Shown here piece after piece: positions 25,480 through 35,295 of a stretch of DNA of 64,000 nucleotides (its first letter is position 1; each line of letters opens with the position of its first letter). The stretch lies in NCBI GenBank assembly GCA_027482185.1, contig JAIXWF010000011.1, forward strand, positions 62,001-126,000. The letters are read 5' to 3'. Position numbers and translations under genes: made by a program. The notes beneath the pieces were generated by a model. That model was not told where the DNA came from. It searched no databases and saw only the letters and a list, made by a program, of their open reading frames with translations. The DNA is from Opitutaceae bacterium. Its GTDB lineage: Bacteria > Verrucomicrobiota > Verrucomicrobiia > Opitutales > Opitutaceae.

Positions 25480-27835
25480 CCCTGTGTGCAGGGCCGTCTC
25501 CTTGTGCTGCGTTTTGGTCGGGTTGCTGACAGCGGGTCCGACGATCGCTCTTGCGCAAGCTCCTCAAGGCCAGCAACAAGCGCCGGCTCAGGCCAACCGT
25601 GTCGGCACGGTCACGATCAAGTTTGTCGGTACCGCCAACGTCAACGAACAGGTCGTCCGCGCCAACATGCAGGTGCGCGAAGGCGGCGAGTTCGATGAGG
25701 TCACGATCGACCGCGATATCCGTTCCCTTTACCGCACCCAGCTCTTCGAGTACGTCGAGGTCAAGCTGGAGGCCGTCGGCGGCAACACTTTCAACCTCGT
25801 CGTCGAGGTCACCCCCAAGTTCCGCGTGCTCGCGGTCCGCTTCGAGGGCAACGTCAAGATGAAGGCCAACCGCCTCGAAAAGGAGGCCAAGACCAAGCCC
25901 AATCAGGCCCTCGACGAACGTCAGGTGAAGGAAGACGCGGAGAAGCTCCGCGAGTTCTATCAGAAATCCGGATACAATCAGGTTTCCGTCGCCTACAACG
26001 TCGAGAAAGACCGCGTCGGCGGCTTCGGCACCGTCGTCTTCAAGATCCGCGAAGGCGCCAAAGTGAAGATCGCCGAGATCAAGTTTGTCGGCAACAAGAA
26101 CGTCCCCGCCCGGAAACTCCGCGGCGTCATGGAGACCAAGAAATGGTGGATCTTCTCCTGGCTCACCGGCTCCGGCCGCTTCAAGGACGACCAGTTCGAA
26201 GACGACCTCGACAAACTCCGCGACTTCTACCGCGAGGAAGGCTTCCTCGACGTCGAAATCCCGCAGGAATCCGTCCTCTTCAACTACCCGAATCCGGACA
26301 AACTGCAGCTCGTCGTCCAGATCAACGAAGGCCGCCGCTACCGCATCGGCGAGATCGCCTTCACCGGCAACAAACTCTTCGAATCCTCCCTCCTGCGCCG
26401 CGTCGTCCGCCAGCGCTCCGGCGCGGTCTTCGTGCCCTCGAAACTCGACAAAGACGTCGAGCGCCTCGACGACTTCTACGGCAAGGACGGCTACCTCGAC
26501 ACCCGCGTCCGCCTGACCCGCAAGCCCAACGTCGCCACCGGCAACATCGACATCGAGTACACCATCCGCGAGAGCGAGAAATTCAACGTCGAGTCCATCG
26601 TCATCGAGGGCAACACCAAGACCAAGAGCACCGTCGTTCTGCGCGAATTGGTCCTCGGCCCAGGCGATGTGTTCAGCACCGTGCTGATGAAGATCAGCCA
26701 GCTCCGCCTCGAGAACACCCGCTTCTTCGAGAACGTGAACATCACGCCGCAGGAGACCAACATCCCCGGCCGCCGCAACATGCGCATCGCCGTCCGCGAA
26801 GGCCGCACCGGCAACCTCACCTTCGGCGCCGGCTTCAGCTCCCTCGAACGCGCCACCCTCTTCGCCGAAGTCTCGCAGTCCAACTTCGACCTCTTCAACC
26901 GACGCTCCTTCTTCCAGGGCGACGGCCAGAAGTTCCGCCTCCGCATGCAGCTCGGTTCGCTCTCCAGCGAAGTCGTCCTCTCCTTCGAGGAACCCTGGCT
27001 CTTCCAGAAACAGCTCGGCCTCGGCTTCAGCGTCTTCCGCACGAGCTCGGAGTACAACTCGTCCTTCTATAGTCAGATCGAGACCGGCTTCGAGGTCTAC
27101 CTCCGCAAGCACCTCTTCGAACTCTGGAACGGCCGCCTTTCCTACCTCTACCAGATCGTCGGCATCAACGACGTCTCGCCCTCCGCCTCTCCGATCATCC
27201 GCTCCCTCGAGGGCAACAACGCCCTCTCCCAGATCGGCTTCACCCTCGAGCGCGACACCCGCGACAAGATCATCAACACCACCTCCGGCAACCGCGTCGA
27301 AATCAACACGCGCTTCGCCGGCGGCCCCCTCGGCGGCGACAAGATCAACAACTTCTACAGCCTCGAATTCCGCGGTTCGCAGTTCTTCCCCGTCTTCGAA
27401 ACCCAGACCCAGGTCCTCGCCCTCATCGCCCGCGGCGGTGTGGTCCAGAACTTCGGCGACGCCTCCGACGTGCCCTACTACAACAAGTGGTACCTCGGCG
27501 GCCCCACCACCCTCCGCGGCTTCGAATTCCGCGACGTCAGCCCCCGCGACCAGTTCGACGAACCCATCGGCGGCAAAACCTACGGCTTCTTCAGTGCGGA
27601 GTACTCCCTCGATATTGTCAGCCCGATCCGTTTCGCCATCTTCTACGATGCCGGTTTTGTGAACCGGGGCGCCTACGACTTCAACCCCGCCACCTACAAC
27701 GACAACTTCGGCTTCGGCCTCCGTCTGTTCGTGGCCGGCGCCCCGCTCAGCCTCGACTTCGGCATCCCGATCACTGGCGACAAGCTCAACAAGAAGGGCA
27801 ACCAGTTCAATTTTTCCTTTGGCACCCGGTTCTAA
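25460..27835 (+). CDS. bamA: Outer-membrane assembly factor BamA
   Basis: The 791-residue protein inserts beta-barrel proteins into the outer membrane. A signal peptide ends near ALAQA (residue ~35). Five POTRA repeats follow, with repeated phrases such as VKIAEIKFVGNKNVPARKLR and YRIGEIAFTGNKLFESSLLR. The C-terminal half is the 16-strand barrel with TLRGFEFRDVSPRD and a terminal aromatic (GTRF). TTG 25460 overlaps dnaB; GTG 25484 is an alternative that also leaves a signal peptide. The Skp-like gene follows, forming an envelope-assembly pair. Confidence 0.95.
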   Translation: MKTSISNPVCRAVSLCCVLVGLLTAGPTIALAQAPQGQQQAPAQANRVGTVTIKFVGTANVNEQVVRANMQVREGGEFDEVTIDRDIRSLYRTQLFEYVEVKLEAVGGNTFNLVVEVTPKFRVLAVRFEGNVKMKANRLEKEAKTKPNQALDERQVKEDAEKLREFYQKSGYNQVSVAYNVEKDRVGGFGTVVFKIREGAKVKIAEIKFVGNKNVPARKLRGVMETKKWWIFSWLTGSGRFKDDQFEDDLDKLRDFYREEGFLDVEIPQESVLFNYPNPDKLQLVVQINEGRRYRIGEIAFTGNKLFESSLLRRVVRQRSGAVFVPSKLDKDVERLDDFYGKDGYLDTRVRLTRKPNVATGNIDIEYTIRESEKFNVESIVIEGNTKTKSTVVLRELVLGPGDVFSTVLMKISQLRLENTRFFENVNITPQETNIPGRRNMRIAVREGRTGNLTFGAGFSSLERATLFAEVSQSNFDLFNRRSFFQGDGQKFRLRMQLGSLSSEVVLSFEEPWLFQKQLGLGFSVFRTSSEYNSSFYSQIETGFEVYLRKHLFELWNGRLSYLYQIVGINDVSPSASPIIRSLEGNNALSQIGFTLERDTRDKIINTTSGNRVEINTRFAGGPLGGDKINNFYSLEFRGSQFFPVFETQTQVLALIARGGVVQNFGDASDVPYYNKWYLGGPTTLRGFEFRDVSPRDQFDEPIGGKTYGFFSAEYSLDIVSPIRFAIFYDAGFVNRGAYDFNPATYNDNFGFGLRLFVAGAPLSLDFGIPITGDKLNKKGNQFNFSFGTRF

Positions 27836-27876
27836 TTCTGTTCCGGATTACCCTCTCCATTCTCAAAAACACCTCC

Positions 27877-28548
27877 ATGAAGCATTCCCTCAAATCCCTC
27901 GTCGCGCTCGCGGCGTTCGGCTTCGCCACGCTGGCCGCCAGCGCCCAGCCCGCCGCGAAGATCCTCGTCGTCGACATGGCCAAGCTGTACGACACCCACT
28001 ACAAGACGCTCGAACAGAACGCCAAGATCCAGAGCGACGACCAGAAGGCCCAGGAAGAAGTCGACAAGATGAACAAGGAGGGCAACGCCCTCGTCGAGGA
28101 GTACAAGAGCCTCAACGATCAGGCGAACAACGCCGTCCTCTCCGCCGAGGCCAAGTCCAAGGCCCAGAACGAGGCCCAGAAGAAGCTCGAAGCCATCCAG
28201 AACAAGCAGAACGAGGTCCGCAGCTTCATCCAGAACACCCGCAATTCCCTCCAGCAGCGCCTGCAGACCTTCCGCAGCCTGATGCTCGAAGAGATCGGCA
28301 AGATCGCGTCCGACGTCGCCAAACGCAAGGGCGCCACCCTCCTGTTCGACAAGGCCGGCCCTTCCCTCATCGGCGTTTCCAACATCATCTATTCCGATCC
28401 CGCCTATGACATCACCGACGACGTCATGAAGGAGATCAACAAGGACCGCCCCGCCGGCGCCCCGACCGCCGCGCCGGCTCCTGCCGCCGCCCCCGCCGCT
28501 GCCGGCTCGCCGACCATCAGCCTCCCCGGCGTCGGCACCAAGAAGTAA
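27877..28548 (+). CDS. skp: OmpH/Skp-family periplasmic chaperone
   Basis: The 223-residue protein has a signal peptide (MKHSLKSLVALAAFGFATLA, cleaved near ASA-QPA). A short strand (KILVVDMAKLYDTHYKT) and two long charged helices (residues ~45-140) form the Skp tentacles. The last strand region contains LLFDKAGPSLIGVSNIIY. The Ala/Pro-rich tail of ~35 residues is not part of the standard fold. It would hold unfolded outer-membrane proteins for BamA, whose gene ends 41 bases upstream. Confidence 0.92.
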   Translation: MKHSLKSLVALAAFGFATLAASAQPAAKILVVDMAKLYDTHYKTLEQNAKIQSDDQKAQEEVDKMNKEGNALVEEYKSLNDQANNAVLSAEAKSKAQNEAQKKLEAIQNKQNEVRSFIQNTRNSLQQRLQTFRSLMLEEIGKIASDVAKRKGATLLFDKAGPSLIGVSNIIYSDPAYDITDDVMKEINKDRPAGAPTAAPAPAAAPAAAGSPTISLPGVGTKK

Positions 28549-28574
28549 GCTCCCGCCGAACCATTCAGCCTTTG

Positions 28575-28602
28575 GCCCCGCTCCACCCGAGCGGGGCTTT
28601 TT
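28575..28602 (+). terminator. Intrinsic terminator after skp
   Basis: An 8-bp stem GCCCCGCT / AGCGGGGC with a 7-base loop is followed by five T residues. It ends the bamA-skp transcript. Confidence 0.85.
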
Positions 28603-29329
28603 CGTGCCCAAAACGATCGGCGTAGAACCGCGGCCGCCCTGCTTCGTAGTGAAACACCCTCGCTCGTCCACTCAGCTTCCCACTTATCCAAATCCGGCTG
28701 AAATCAGGCCAAATCCACCCCAAAACAGCCCAAATCACCCCTGATTTCGGGTCATTCCGGGCCAAAATGCATCGCTGCCTTACCCCAGGAATCGGCCTCC
28801 CACGCGGTGCTCCGCCCGCTCTCGGCCAACAACCCCCTAAACCGCGCCCTTTACTCGCCGCTGCGCATCTGGAGCAAAGTAGCCCCCCGTCGCCATCTCC
28901 CACGGGACCATCCCGAACAACCCTCCAACTCTACCCCAATGAACACCCCCGTGTTCTGAGCCCCGGTGCGCGCAAAACGGCCCAAGCAGAGTTCGCCTCC
29001 GTTCTTCGTGTTTTCGGCCGATATCTGCGCCAAAACCACGAAAAGGTCTCTGCTGTTAAGCGATTCCCATTTCCTGCTTCACCCAATCGCACTCGAAATC
29101 TCGAAATCCCGACCCCCAAAATAACTCCACTTTTGGCCATAAATCGGGTCTTTTTCTGCTCATTTCGGCCACTTTTGGCCCATTTCTTCGTATTTTCCCA
29201 TTTTCGCAAATGCTCACCGTTTTCACGCCTGAAACAAGTATTGCTTGGGGCGGCGCATTACTTTTGAACGGCCCTCCTCGAAATCCAACTAACCGTTCGA
29301 GCCATTCTAACTCGTAACCAAGGCATCCT
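28603..29329. other. Long intergenic region upstream of accB, no gene recognised
   Basis: No frame on either strand looks like a gene: the longest is 166 codons and very Pro/Ser-rich, and known structured RNAs (tmRNA, RNase P, SRP RNA) are not apparent. The plus strand is pyrimidine-rich. It carries repeated TTTTGGCC/TTTCGGCC words, including an exact 12-base repeat CCACTTTTGGCC at 29127 and 29169. It probably holds the accBC promoter and leader. The 727-base length is large for this compact genome. Confidence 0.55.
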
Positions 29330-29815
29330 TTGGACCTCAAACAGATCAAGCAAATCATCGATCTCATGAAGCGCTCGGAACTCACCGAGTTCGCCGTCGA
29401 GGAAGAAGGTTTCAAGTTGAAGATCCGCCGCGGCATGAACGGTCTTCCCGTTGTTTCCTCAAGCCGGGGTTCCAATCCTCCGTTTCCGACTGTCGAAACG
29501 ACCCCGCCCATGCCGGTCGCTTCCGCCCCGGTCCAGCCGATCAGCACTCCCGCCACCCCCGCCGAAGAGGCCGGCGTCGGCTACATCAAGTCCCCCATGG
29601 TGGGTACGTTTTACCGGGCCGCCTCGCCGGAGAGCAAACCGTTCGCCGATGCCGGCACCAAGGTCGTCGAAAACTCCGTGGTCTGCATCATCGAAGCGAT
29701 GAAGATCATGAACGAGATCCAGGCCGAGGCCAAGGGCACCGTCCTCGAAGTCCTCGTCGAAAACGGCCAGCCGGTCGAATACGGCCAGCGCCTCTTCAAG
29801 ATCAAGCAAGGCTGA
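29330..29815 (+). CDS. accB: Biotin carboxyl carrier protein of acetyl-CoA carboxylase
   Basis: The 161-residue protein carries the biotin used in the first step of fatty-acid synthesis. The N-terminal segment [19 protein letters not shown] is the typical AccB start. A Pro/Ala-rich linker follows, then the biotinyl domain with EAMKIMNE, biotinylated at Lys125. The start is TTG; no in-frame ATG lies upstream, and the family N-terminus begins here. accC follows 91 bases downstream. Confidence 0.95.
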   Translation: MDLKQIKQIIDLMKRSELTEFAVEEEGFKLKIRRGMNGLPVVSSSRGSNPPFPTVETTPPMPVASAPVQPISTPATPAEEAGVGYIKSPMVGTFYRAASPESKPFADAGTKVVENSVVCIIEAMKIMNEIQAEAKGTVLEVLVENGQPVEYGQRLFKIKQG

Positions 29816-29906
29816 GCCACCGCCCCGTCCGGCCGCCTCCGCTGCAGTTCGCCCGCGCCCCCCCGGCCCGGCGACGCCGCAGGCGGCCCTTTTATTTGTC
29901 CCTCTG

Positions 29907-31271
<1,365 letters not shown>

Positions 31272-31304
31272 GCCGATCCCGCCGGCCAACGTACTCGCCT
31301 TCGG

Positions 31305-31338
31305 ACCCGCGCCCTCCCCGGCGCGGGTTCTTTGTTTT
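31305..31338 (+). terminator. Intrinsic terminator after accC
   Basis: A 9-bp GC-rich stem (ACCCGCGCC / GGCGCGGGT) with a 6-base loop is followed by TCTTTGTTTT. It lies between the convergent accC and HupE/UreJ-like genes. Confidence 0.8.
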
Positions 31339-31370
31339 CGGGCATCAGCCCGTCGGCCGCACCGCCGACT

Positions 31371-32516
31371 TCACCGCAGCACCGTGCGGTCCAGCAGCCA
31401 GTATAGCCCGGCCAGCGTCACCAAAATCGACAGCGCCGGCACCCCGCGCCGCACAAATTCCGGCTTCTTCCGCAACTGCCACAGCCCGGGCAGCACGACC
31501 GCCGCGACCGCAATTTGCCCCAGCTCCACGCCCAAATTGAAACTGAACAGGGGCAACGCGATCCCGTCCTGGCTCCGTCCCAAACCGAGATCGCGCAACA
31601 CACCCGCAAAGCCGAAACCGTGAATCAACCCGAAGCAAAACGTCAGCGCCCACCGCGCCTTCGGCTCGCGGCCCCGCAGCCATAGGTTCTCGAGTCCCAC
31701 GTAGACAATCGACGCCGCGATCGCCGGTTCCACCCACGTCGAGGGCACCTCGACCCACTCCAGCGTCGCAGCCACAAGCGTGATCGAATGCGCCAGCGTG
31801 AAGCAGGAAATGATGCCGACGATCGATCCGAAACGCGAACACACGACCAGCAACGCGAAGAGAAACAGCAGATGGTCGTACCCGGTCCAGATGTGCTCCA
31901 CGCCGAGCTTGAGGAAACCCCAGAACGTCCCGCTCTCGGCCGCAGCCGGTGCAGACGCCGCGGCTCCCGGCGACACCGCCACGGCCGCCGTCCCTGCGTT
32001 CTCCGCTCCCTTCGCCGCCGGTCCACGCAGGTCCGCCTCCAGCACCGGATCCCGTCCGCTCAACAGTTTCTTCGCCAGCGTCGATCCGCGCGCATCCGCC
32101 AAAATCACGAATTGCCGGTGCGTCGTCGGCAATTCTCCCAGCCGCGTCGCCTCAAGTGTCACTGTTCCCGGCATCCTGCCCAGATCGAATCGGTACTCGA
32201 AACTCACGTTGTCGCCGGGCAACAGCTGCACGAGAAACGTCGCCGGCCCGACCTCGCGGCCGTCGAGCTTCACGCGCCAAAGTCCCCGCGCCGCGGCCGT
32301 CAACTCGGGCTTGGCCGCCTCGAATTCCGCCTCGGACCACGACCCTTCCGTGCGTTTCTCCGGCGGCAGAAACATCGCCGCATCCGCGGGCGCGAAGCCG
32401 TTCACCAGCACCAGCGCGTCCGCCCGCAACTCGACCTGCACCGTGCTGATGCCGGGGTCATGCGCGCGCAGCGAAACCGCGGCAAAGATCAGCACGAACA
32501 ATTGGAAGAGGCGCAC
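31371..32516 (-). CDS. HupE/UreJ-like membrane protein
   Basis: The 381-residue protein has a signal peptide (LFQLFVLIFAAVSLRA), an exported beta-rich domain to about residue 170, and an Ala-rich linker. The C-terminal membrane domain has about six segments and the motif EHIWTGYDHLLFLFALL, typical of the HupE/UreJ_2 family. Relatives are proposed to handle nickel or cobalt, or are of unknown function. The His residues in HIWTGYDH and FGLIHGFGF could bind metal. GTG 32516 was chosen because it directly precedes the signal peptide; longer frames would overlap aat, which is divergent with a short gap. Confidence 0.8.
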   Translation of the reverse strand: MRLFQLFVLIFAAVSLRAHDPGISTVQVELRADALVLVNGFAPADAAMFLPPEKRTEGSWSEAEFEAAKPELTAAARGLWRVKLDGREVGPATFLVQLLPGDNVSFEYRFDLGRMPGTVTLEATRLGELPTTHRQFVILADARGSTLAKKLLSGRDPVLEADLRGPAAKGAENAGTAAVAVSPGAAASAPAAAESGTFWGFLKLGVEHIWTGYDHLLFLFALLVVCSRFGSIVGIISCFTLAHSITLVAATLEWVEVPSTWVEPAIAASIVYVGLENLWLRGREPKARWALTFCFGLIHGFGFAGVLRDLGLGRSQDGIALPLFSFNLGVELGQIAVAAVVLPGLWQLRKKPEFVRRGVPALSILVTLAGLYWLLDRTVLR

Positions 32517-32633
32517 CCGCGGAGGTAGGCAAATCGTTTTCGGGAATGCGAGTCGCCAATTCAGCCGTCGCCCGCGGGCAGCGCGGCGCGATGCTCGACT
32601 CGCACACTGCGCCGCACATCGTGCGCGGCGGCA

Positions 32634-33299
32634 ATGAACGTCGACCACCCGTGGCCCGCACCCGACCCGAGGGATCCCTGGGGCTTGGTCGCCCTCGACT
32701 TCGACCTCAATCCCGACCGCGTCGCCTCGGCCTACCGCCACGGCATCTTCCCTTGGCCCGAAGGCACTGCCGACAACCCGATTCCCTGGGTCTGCCCGCC
32801 GCGCCGCGCGATCCTCGATTTCGCCGATCTCCACGTGCCGAAGTCGCTGCGCAAACTGCACCAGAAATCCACGCACCTCCGCCGCACGGTCGACGCCGCG
32901 TTCGGCGCCGTCATCGCCGCGTGCGCCGCCGCCCCGCGCCGCGGGCAAGCGGGTACCTGGATCATTCCGCCGATGGTGGCGGCCTACACGGAACTGCATC
33001 GTCGCGGCGCCGTGCACAGCGTGGAACTGTGGGACGGCACCGACCTCGTCGCCGGACTCTACGGCGTCGCCGTCGCCGGCGTGTTCTGCGGCGAGAGTAT
33101 GTTCACGCGCATCGACGGCGGCTCGAAACTTTGCGTGCTCCACCTGATCGAGCACCTCCGCGCCCGCGGCGCGACGTGGATCGACCTGCAGCAATTGACG
33201 CCGCACTTTGCGATCCTCGGCGCGCGCGAAATTTCCCGCGCGGAATTCCTGCAACGGCTCGCGTCCGCGCGCGCAGCCGCTCTGCCCCTATTTCCTTAG
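32634..33299 (+). CDS. aat: Leucyl/phenylalanyl-tRNA-protein transferase
   Basis: The 221-residue enzyme adds Leu or Phe from aminoacyl-tRNA to N-terminal Arg or Lys of proteins, marking them for ClpS/ClpAP degradation. Family signatures are visible: YRHGIFPWP, GTWIIPPMVAAYTELHRRG, SVELWDGTDLVAGLYGVAVA, FCGESMFTR and DLQQLTPHF. Length is normal. It is divergent from the HupE/UreJ-like gene. Confidence 0.95.
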   Translation: MNVDHPWPAPDPRDPWGLVALDFDLNPDRVASAYRHGIFPWPEGTADNPIPWVCPPRRAILDFADLHVPKSLRKLHQKSTHLRRTVDAAFGAVIAACAAAPRRGQAGTWIIPPMVAAYTELHRRGAVHSVELWDGTDLVAGLYGVAVAGVFCGESMFTRIDGGSKLCVLHLIEHLRARGATWIDLQQLTPHFAILGAREISRAEFLQRLASARAAALPLFP

Positions 33300-33340
33300 C
33301 CGGGCTCATGGAGTTGAAAGAGCTCGGTTGAGAGTCGAAA

Positions 33341-33360
33341 GCGGAACCGTCGGGTTCCGC
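33341..33360. repeat. Perfect hairpin between convergent aat and prmA
   Basis: An 8-bp stem GCGGAACC / GGTTCCGC with a 4-base GTCG loop lies in the convergent spacer. No T-run follows on either strand, so it may be a weak bidirectional terminator or a genome-specific palindrome. Confidence 0.4.
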
Positions 33361-33447
33361 CGGTTGCGGACCGCGGCCACGGTTTCCGTGACCCACGGAT
33401 CGATCTCCCAACCCTCAACGTTCAACTCTCGACTGCCGGATCCCGGC

Positions 33448-34344
33448 TTAGGCGGGACGCCGGAGGAAAACGTCGCTCCACTCGCCCATCTCACGGTGGT
33501 CGATGCTCCACCCGGACGCCGCCGCCGCAAAGACCCCACGCACCTGCGCGTTTTCGTGGGCCAGAATGCCGCTGAGAATCAGCACCCCGCCCGGCGCCAC
33601 GGCCGCGAGCAACTCGCGCGCAAACCGCATGAGCACATCGGCCTGGATGTTGGCCAGCACGACATCGCCCCGGCCGTCCTCCCCGGCAAGTCCGCTCACC
33701 AGGTCGCCGACGCGGAAGGCCACGCGACCGGTCAAGCCGTTGAGCGCCGCGTTTTCCTCGCTGACGCGCACGGCTTCCGGATCGTTGTCGAAGCCCGAGA
33801 TCGCCCGGAAACCAAGCAGTGCCGCCGACAACGCGAGGATCCCCGAACCGCAACCGGCGTCGATCACGCGCAGCGCATCCAGTTTCCGCACTTCGCCCGC
33901 CGCCAGCGTCACCAACCGCTCCACGCAAAGGCGCGTCGTCTCGTGATTGCCGGTGCCGAACGCGAGCCCGGGATCCAGCCACAGCACCGCGTCGCCCGGC
34001 GGCAGCCGGAACGTCGCCCTTTCCCAGACCGGCACCCAGTGCAGCCGCCCGAACTGCCACGCATGGAAGTGGGCCTTGTAGCTGTCGCGCCAATCCGCGT
34101 CGCCGAGCACGCGGCACACCGCCGGCGCCAGCACCGCCACGCCGGCGCCGCCGAGCAGCGGCTCGAGCCTCGCCCATTCGCCGCGCGCCGCGGCCTCGTC
34201 CTGGCCGATGCCGACGAGCCACGCGCGCTTCACGATCACGTCCTCGAGGACGCTCCAGTTTTCCCAACCGTGCTCGAGGAGCAGTTCGTCCGCCGCCGCG
34301 GCTCCGGCCGGGGCGATTTCGACTTTGGTTTCAAACAGGGCCAT
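33448..34344 (-). CDS. prmA: Ribosomal protein L11 methyltransferase
   Basis: The 298-residue SAM-dependent enzyme trimethylates ribosomal protein L11. The N-terminal L11-binding domain is followed by the Rossmann methylase: [11 protein letters not shown]-like phrase ([11 protein letters not shown]), motif [20 protein letters not shown], and [11 protein letters not shown], the PrmA counterpart of the substrate-binding motif. ATG 34344 starts [10 protein letters not shown], matching the family N-terminus; an upstream extension looks random. It is on the same strand as creBCD but 155 bases beyond creD. Confidence 0.93.
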   Translation of the reverse strand: MALFETKVEIAPAGAAAADELLLEHGWENWSVLEDVIVKRAWLVGIGQDEAAARGEWARLEPLLGGAGVAVLAPAVCRVLGDADWRDSYKAHFHAWQFGRLHWVPVWERATFRLPPGDAVLWLDPGLAFGTGNHETTRLCVERLVTLAAGEVRKLDALRVIDAGCGSGILALSAALLGFRAISGFDNDPEAVRVSEENAALNGLTGRVAFRVGDLVSGLAGEDGRGDVVLANIQADVLMRFARELLAAVAPGGVLILSGILAHENAQVRGVFAAAASGWSIDHREMGEWSDVFLRRPA

Positions 34345-34502
34345 TCCCCCGAACGTCCCGGGGATGCCGGTTCGCCGCAATGACTTTTCCCGTCCGGGGT
34401 CCTCGGCCAGGCCAACTCCGCCTCCTGCGCGGCCAGACATTGCGTCAGCGGCAACAGTCCCTGCAACGCGCACCACAGCCGCGGCAGCCGTTTGCGTTTC
34501 AT
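34236..34502 (-). CDS. Doubtful small reading frame coupled to the creD stop
   Basis: An ATG overlaps the creD stop codon (ATGA), and the first ~45 codons ([20 protein letters not shown]...) read like a small basic, hydrophobic peptide. The frame then runs into the prmA start for about 110 bases. The overlap with creD is the usual coupling geometry, but the 88-residue product resembles nothing known to me. It may simply be spacer. Confidence 0.25.
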   Translation of the reverse strand: MKRKRLPRLWCALQGLLPLTQCLAAQEAELAWPRTPDGKSHCGEPASPGRSGEWPCLKPKSKSPRPEPRRRTNCSSSTVGKTGASSRT

Positions 34503-35194
34503 CGCGCGCCCTCCGGCAAGGCCGCCGTCTCGTGCGCGTGCCAGTCGACGCGCCGGGTGCAGAACATCACCGCCCCGAGCGCGGCGAACAGCGCCGCGGT
34601 CCCCGCCAGCAGCGCGTACGCTTCCATCCGCAGCACGACAAAGAGGACCGCGTGCACCGCCCCGAGCAACGCCGCGATCATTCCCGCCCGGAGCCACGAC
34701 CGCAGGATCGCGGCGCTGTAGCCCGTGATCAGCAGCGAGGAGGCGGCCGCGGCGCCCGCATACGCCGCCGCCGGCGGCACCACCTCGCCGAGCGCCAGCA
34801 ACGCGAGAAAGAACAGCACCAGCGCGGCGCCAACGAGACCGTAGTGGAACGCGTGCAGCCGGAGATCCGCGAGCGTCTCGAACAGGAAGAATGCCATGAG
34901 CACGAGTCCCAGCACCAACGGTCCGTGCTTCACCGCCCGCTCGACCATCCGGTAGGCGTCGAATTCCGCGGTCGGCGGCATCGGCACGGCGGTTTCCCGG
35001 GTCTCGACTCGCTCCGCGCCGGGCGCGAGGCCGCGGGCCAGATTGGCCGCACGCTCCGCGCGCAGCGCGTTCACCATTTGCAACGGTATCAGCAGAATCA
35101 GGACGAGCGCCGCAATGAAGAGCAGTTTGATCGTCACGGCATGGCGCCGGCCCATCGGGGGCCGCACGGGCAAGGCAGGAGGAATCGGGTTCAT
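34499..35194 (-). CDS. creD: Truncated CreD-like inner-membrane protein
   Basis: The 231-residue protein matches both ends of CreD. TM1 is [20 protein letters not shown] (about 22-41). The C-terminal membrane bundle has [37 protein letters not shown], a GY motif and the end FCTRRVDWH. The long periplasmic domain that normally separates TM1 and TM2 (about 200 residues) is reduced to some 45 residues. CreD is the strongly induced effector of the CreBC two-component system and lies directly downstream of creB and creC here. The C-terminal core is well preserved, so the gene is probably functional as a minimal form. Confidence 0.85.
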   Translation of the reverse strand: MNPIPPALPVRPPMGRRHAVTIKLLFIAALVLILLIPLQMVNALRAERAANLARGLAPGAERVETRETAVPMPPTAEFDAYRMVERAVKHGPLVLGLVLMAFFLFETLADLRLHAFHYGLVGAALVLFFLALLALGEVVPPAAAYAGAAAASSLLITGYSAAILRSWLRAGMIAALLGAVHAVLFVVLRMEAYALLAGTAALFAALGAVMFCTRRVDWHAHETAALPEGAR

Positions 35195-35295
35195 GCCGCA
35201 AAGTCTGCCCGGCCCCTGCGAAGCCTTGATGAAGCCGCCGTGAATTCGGCATGAAGCGCGCGGCCCGCGGGCCGGCACCGCGGGACTCCGCCGCG

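Noticed and set aside
28767-29267. 166-codon plus-strand frame in the spacer before accB
   Set aside because: Pro/Ser-rich composition, no family and no good start; treated as non-coding.
31371-33254. 627-codon version of the HupE/UreJ-like gene
   Set aside because: The upstream part is antisense to aat and has no signal peptide; the real protein starts just before the signal sequence at 32516.
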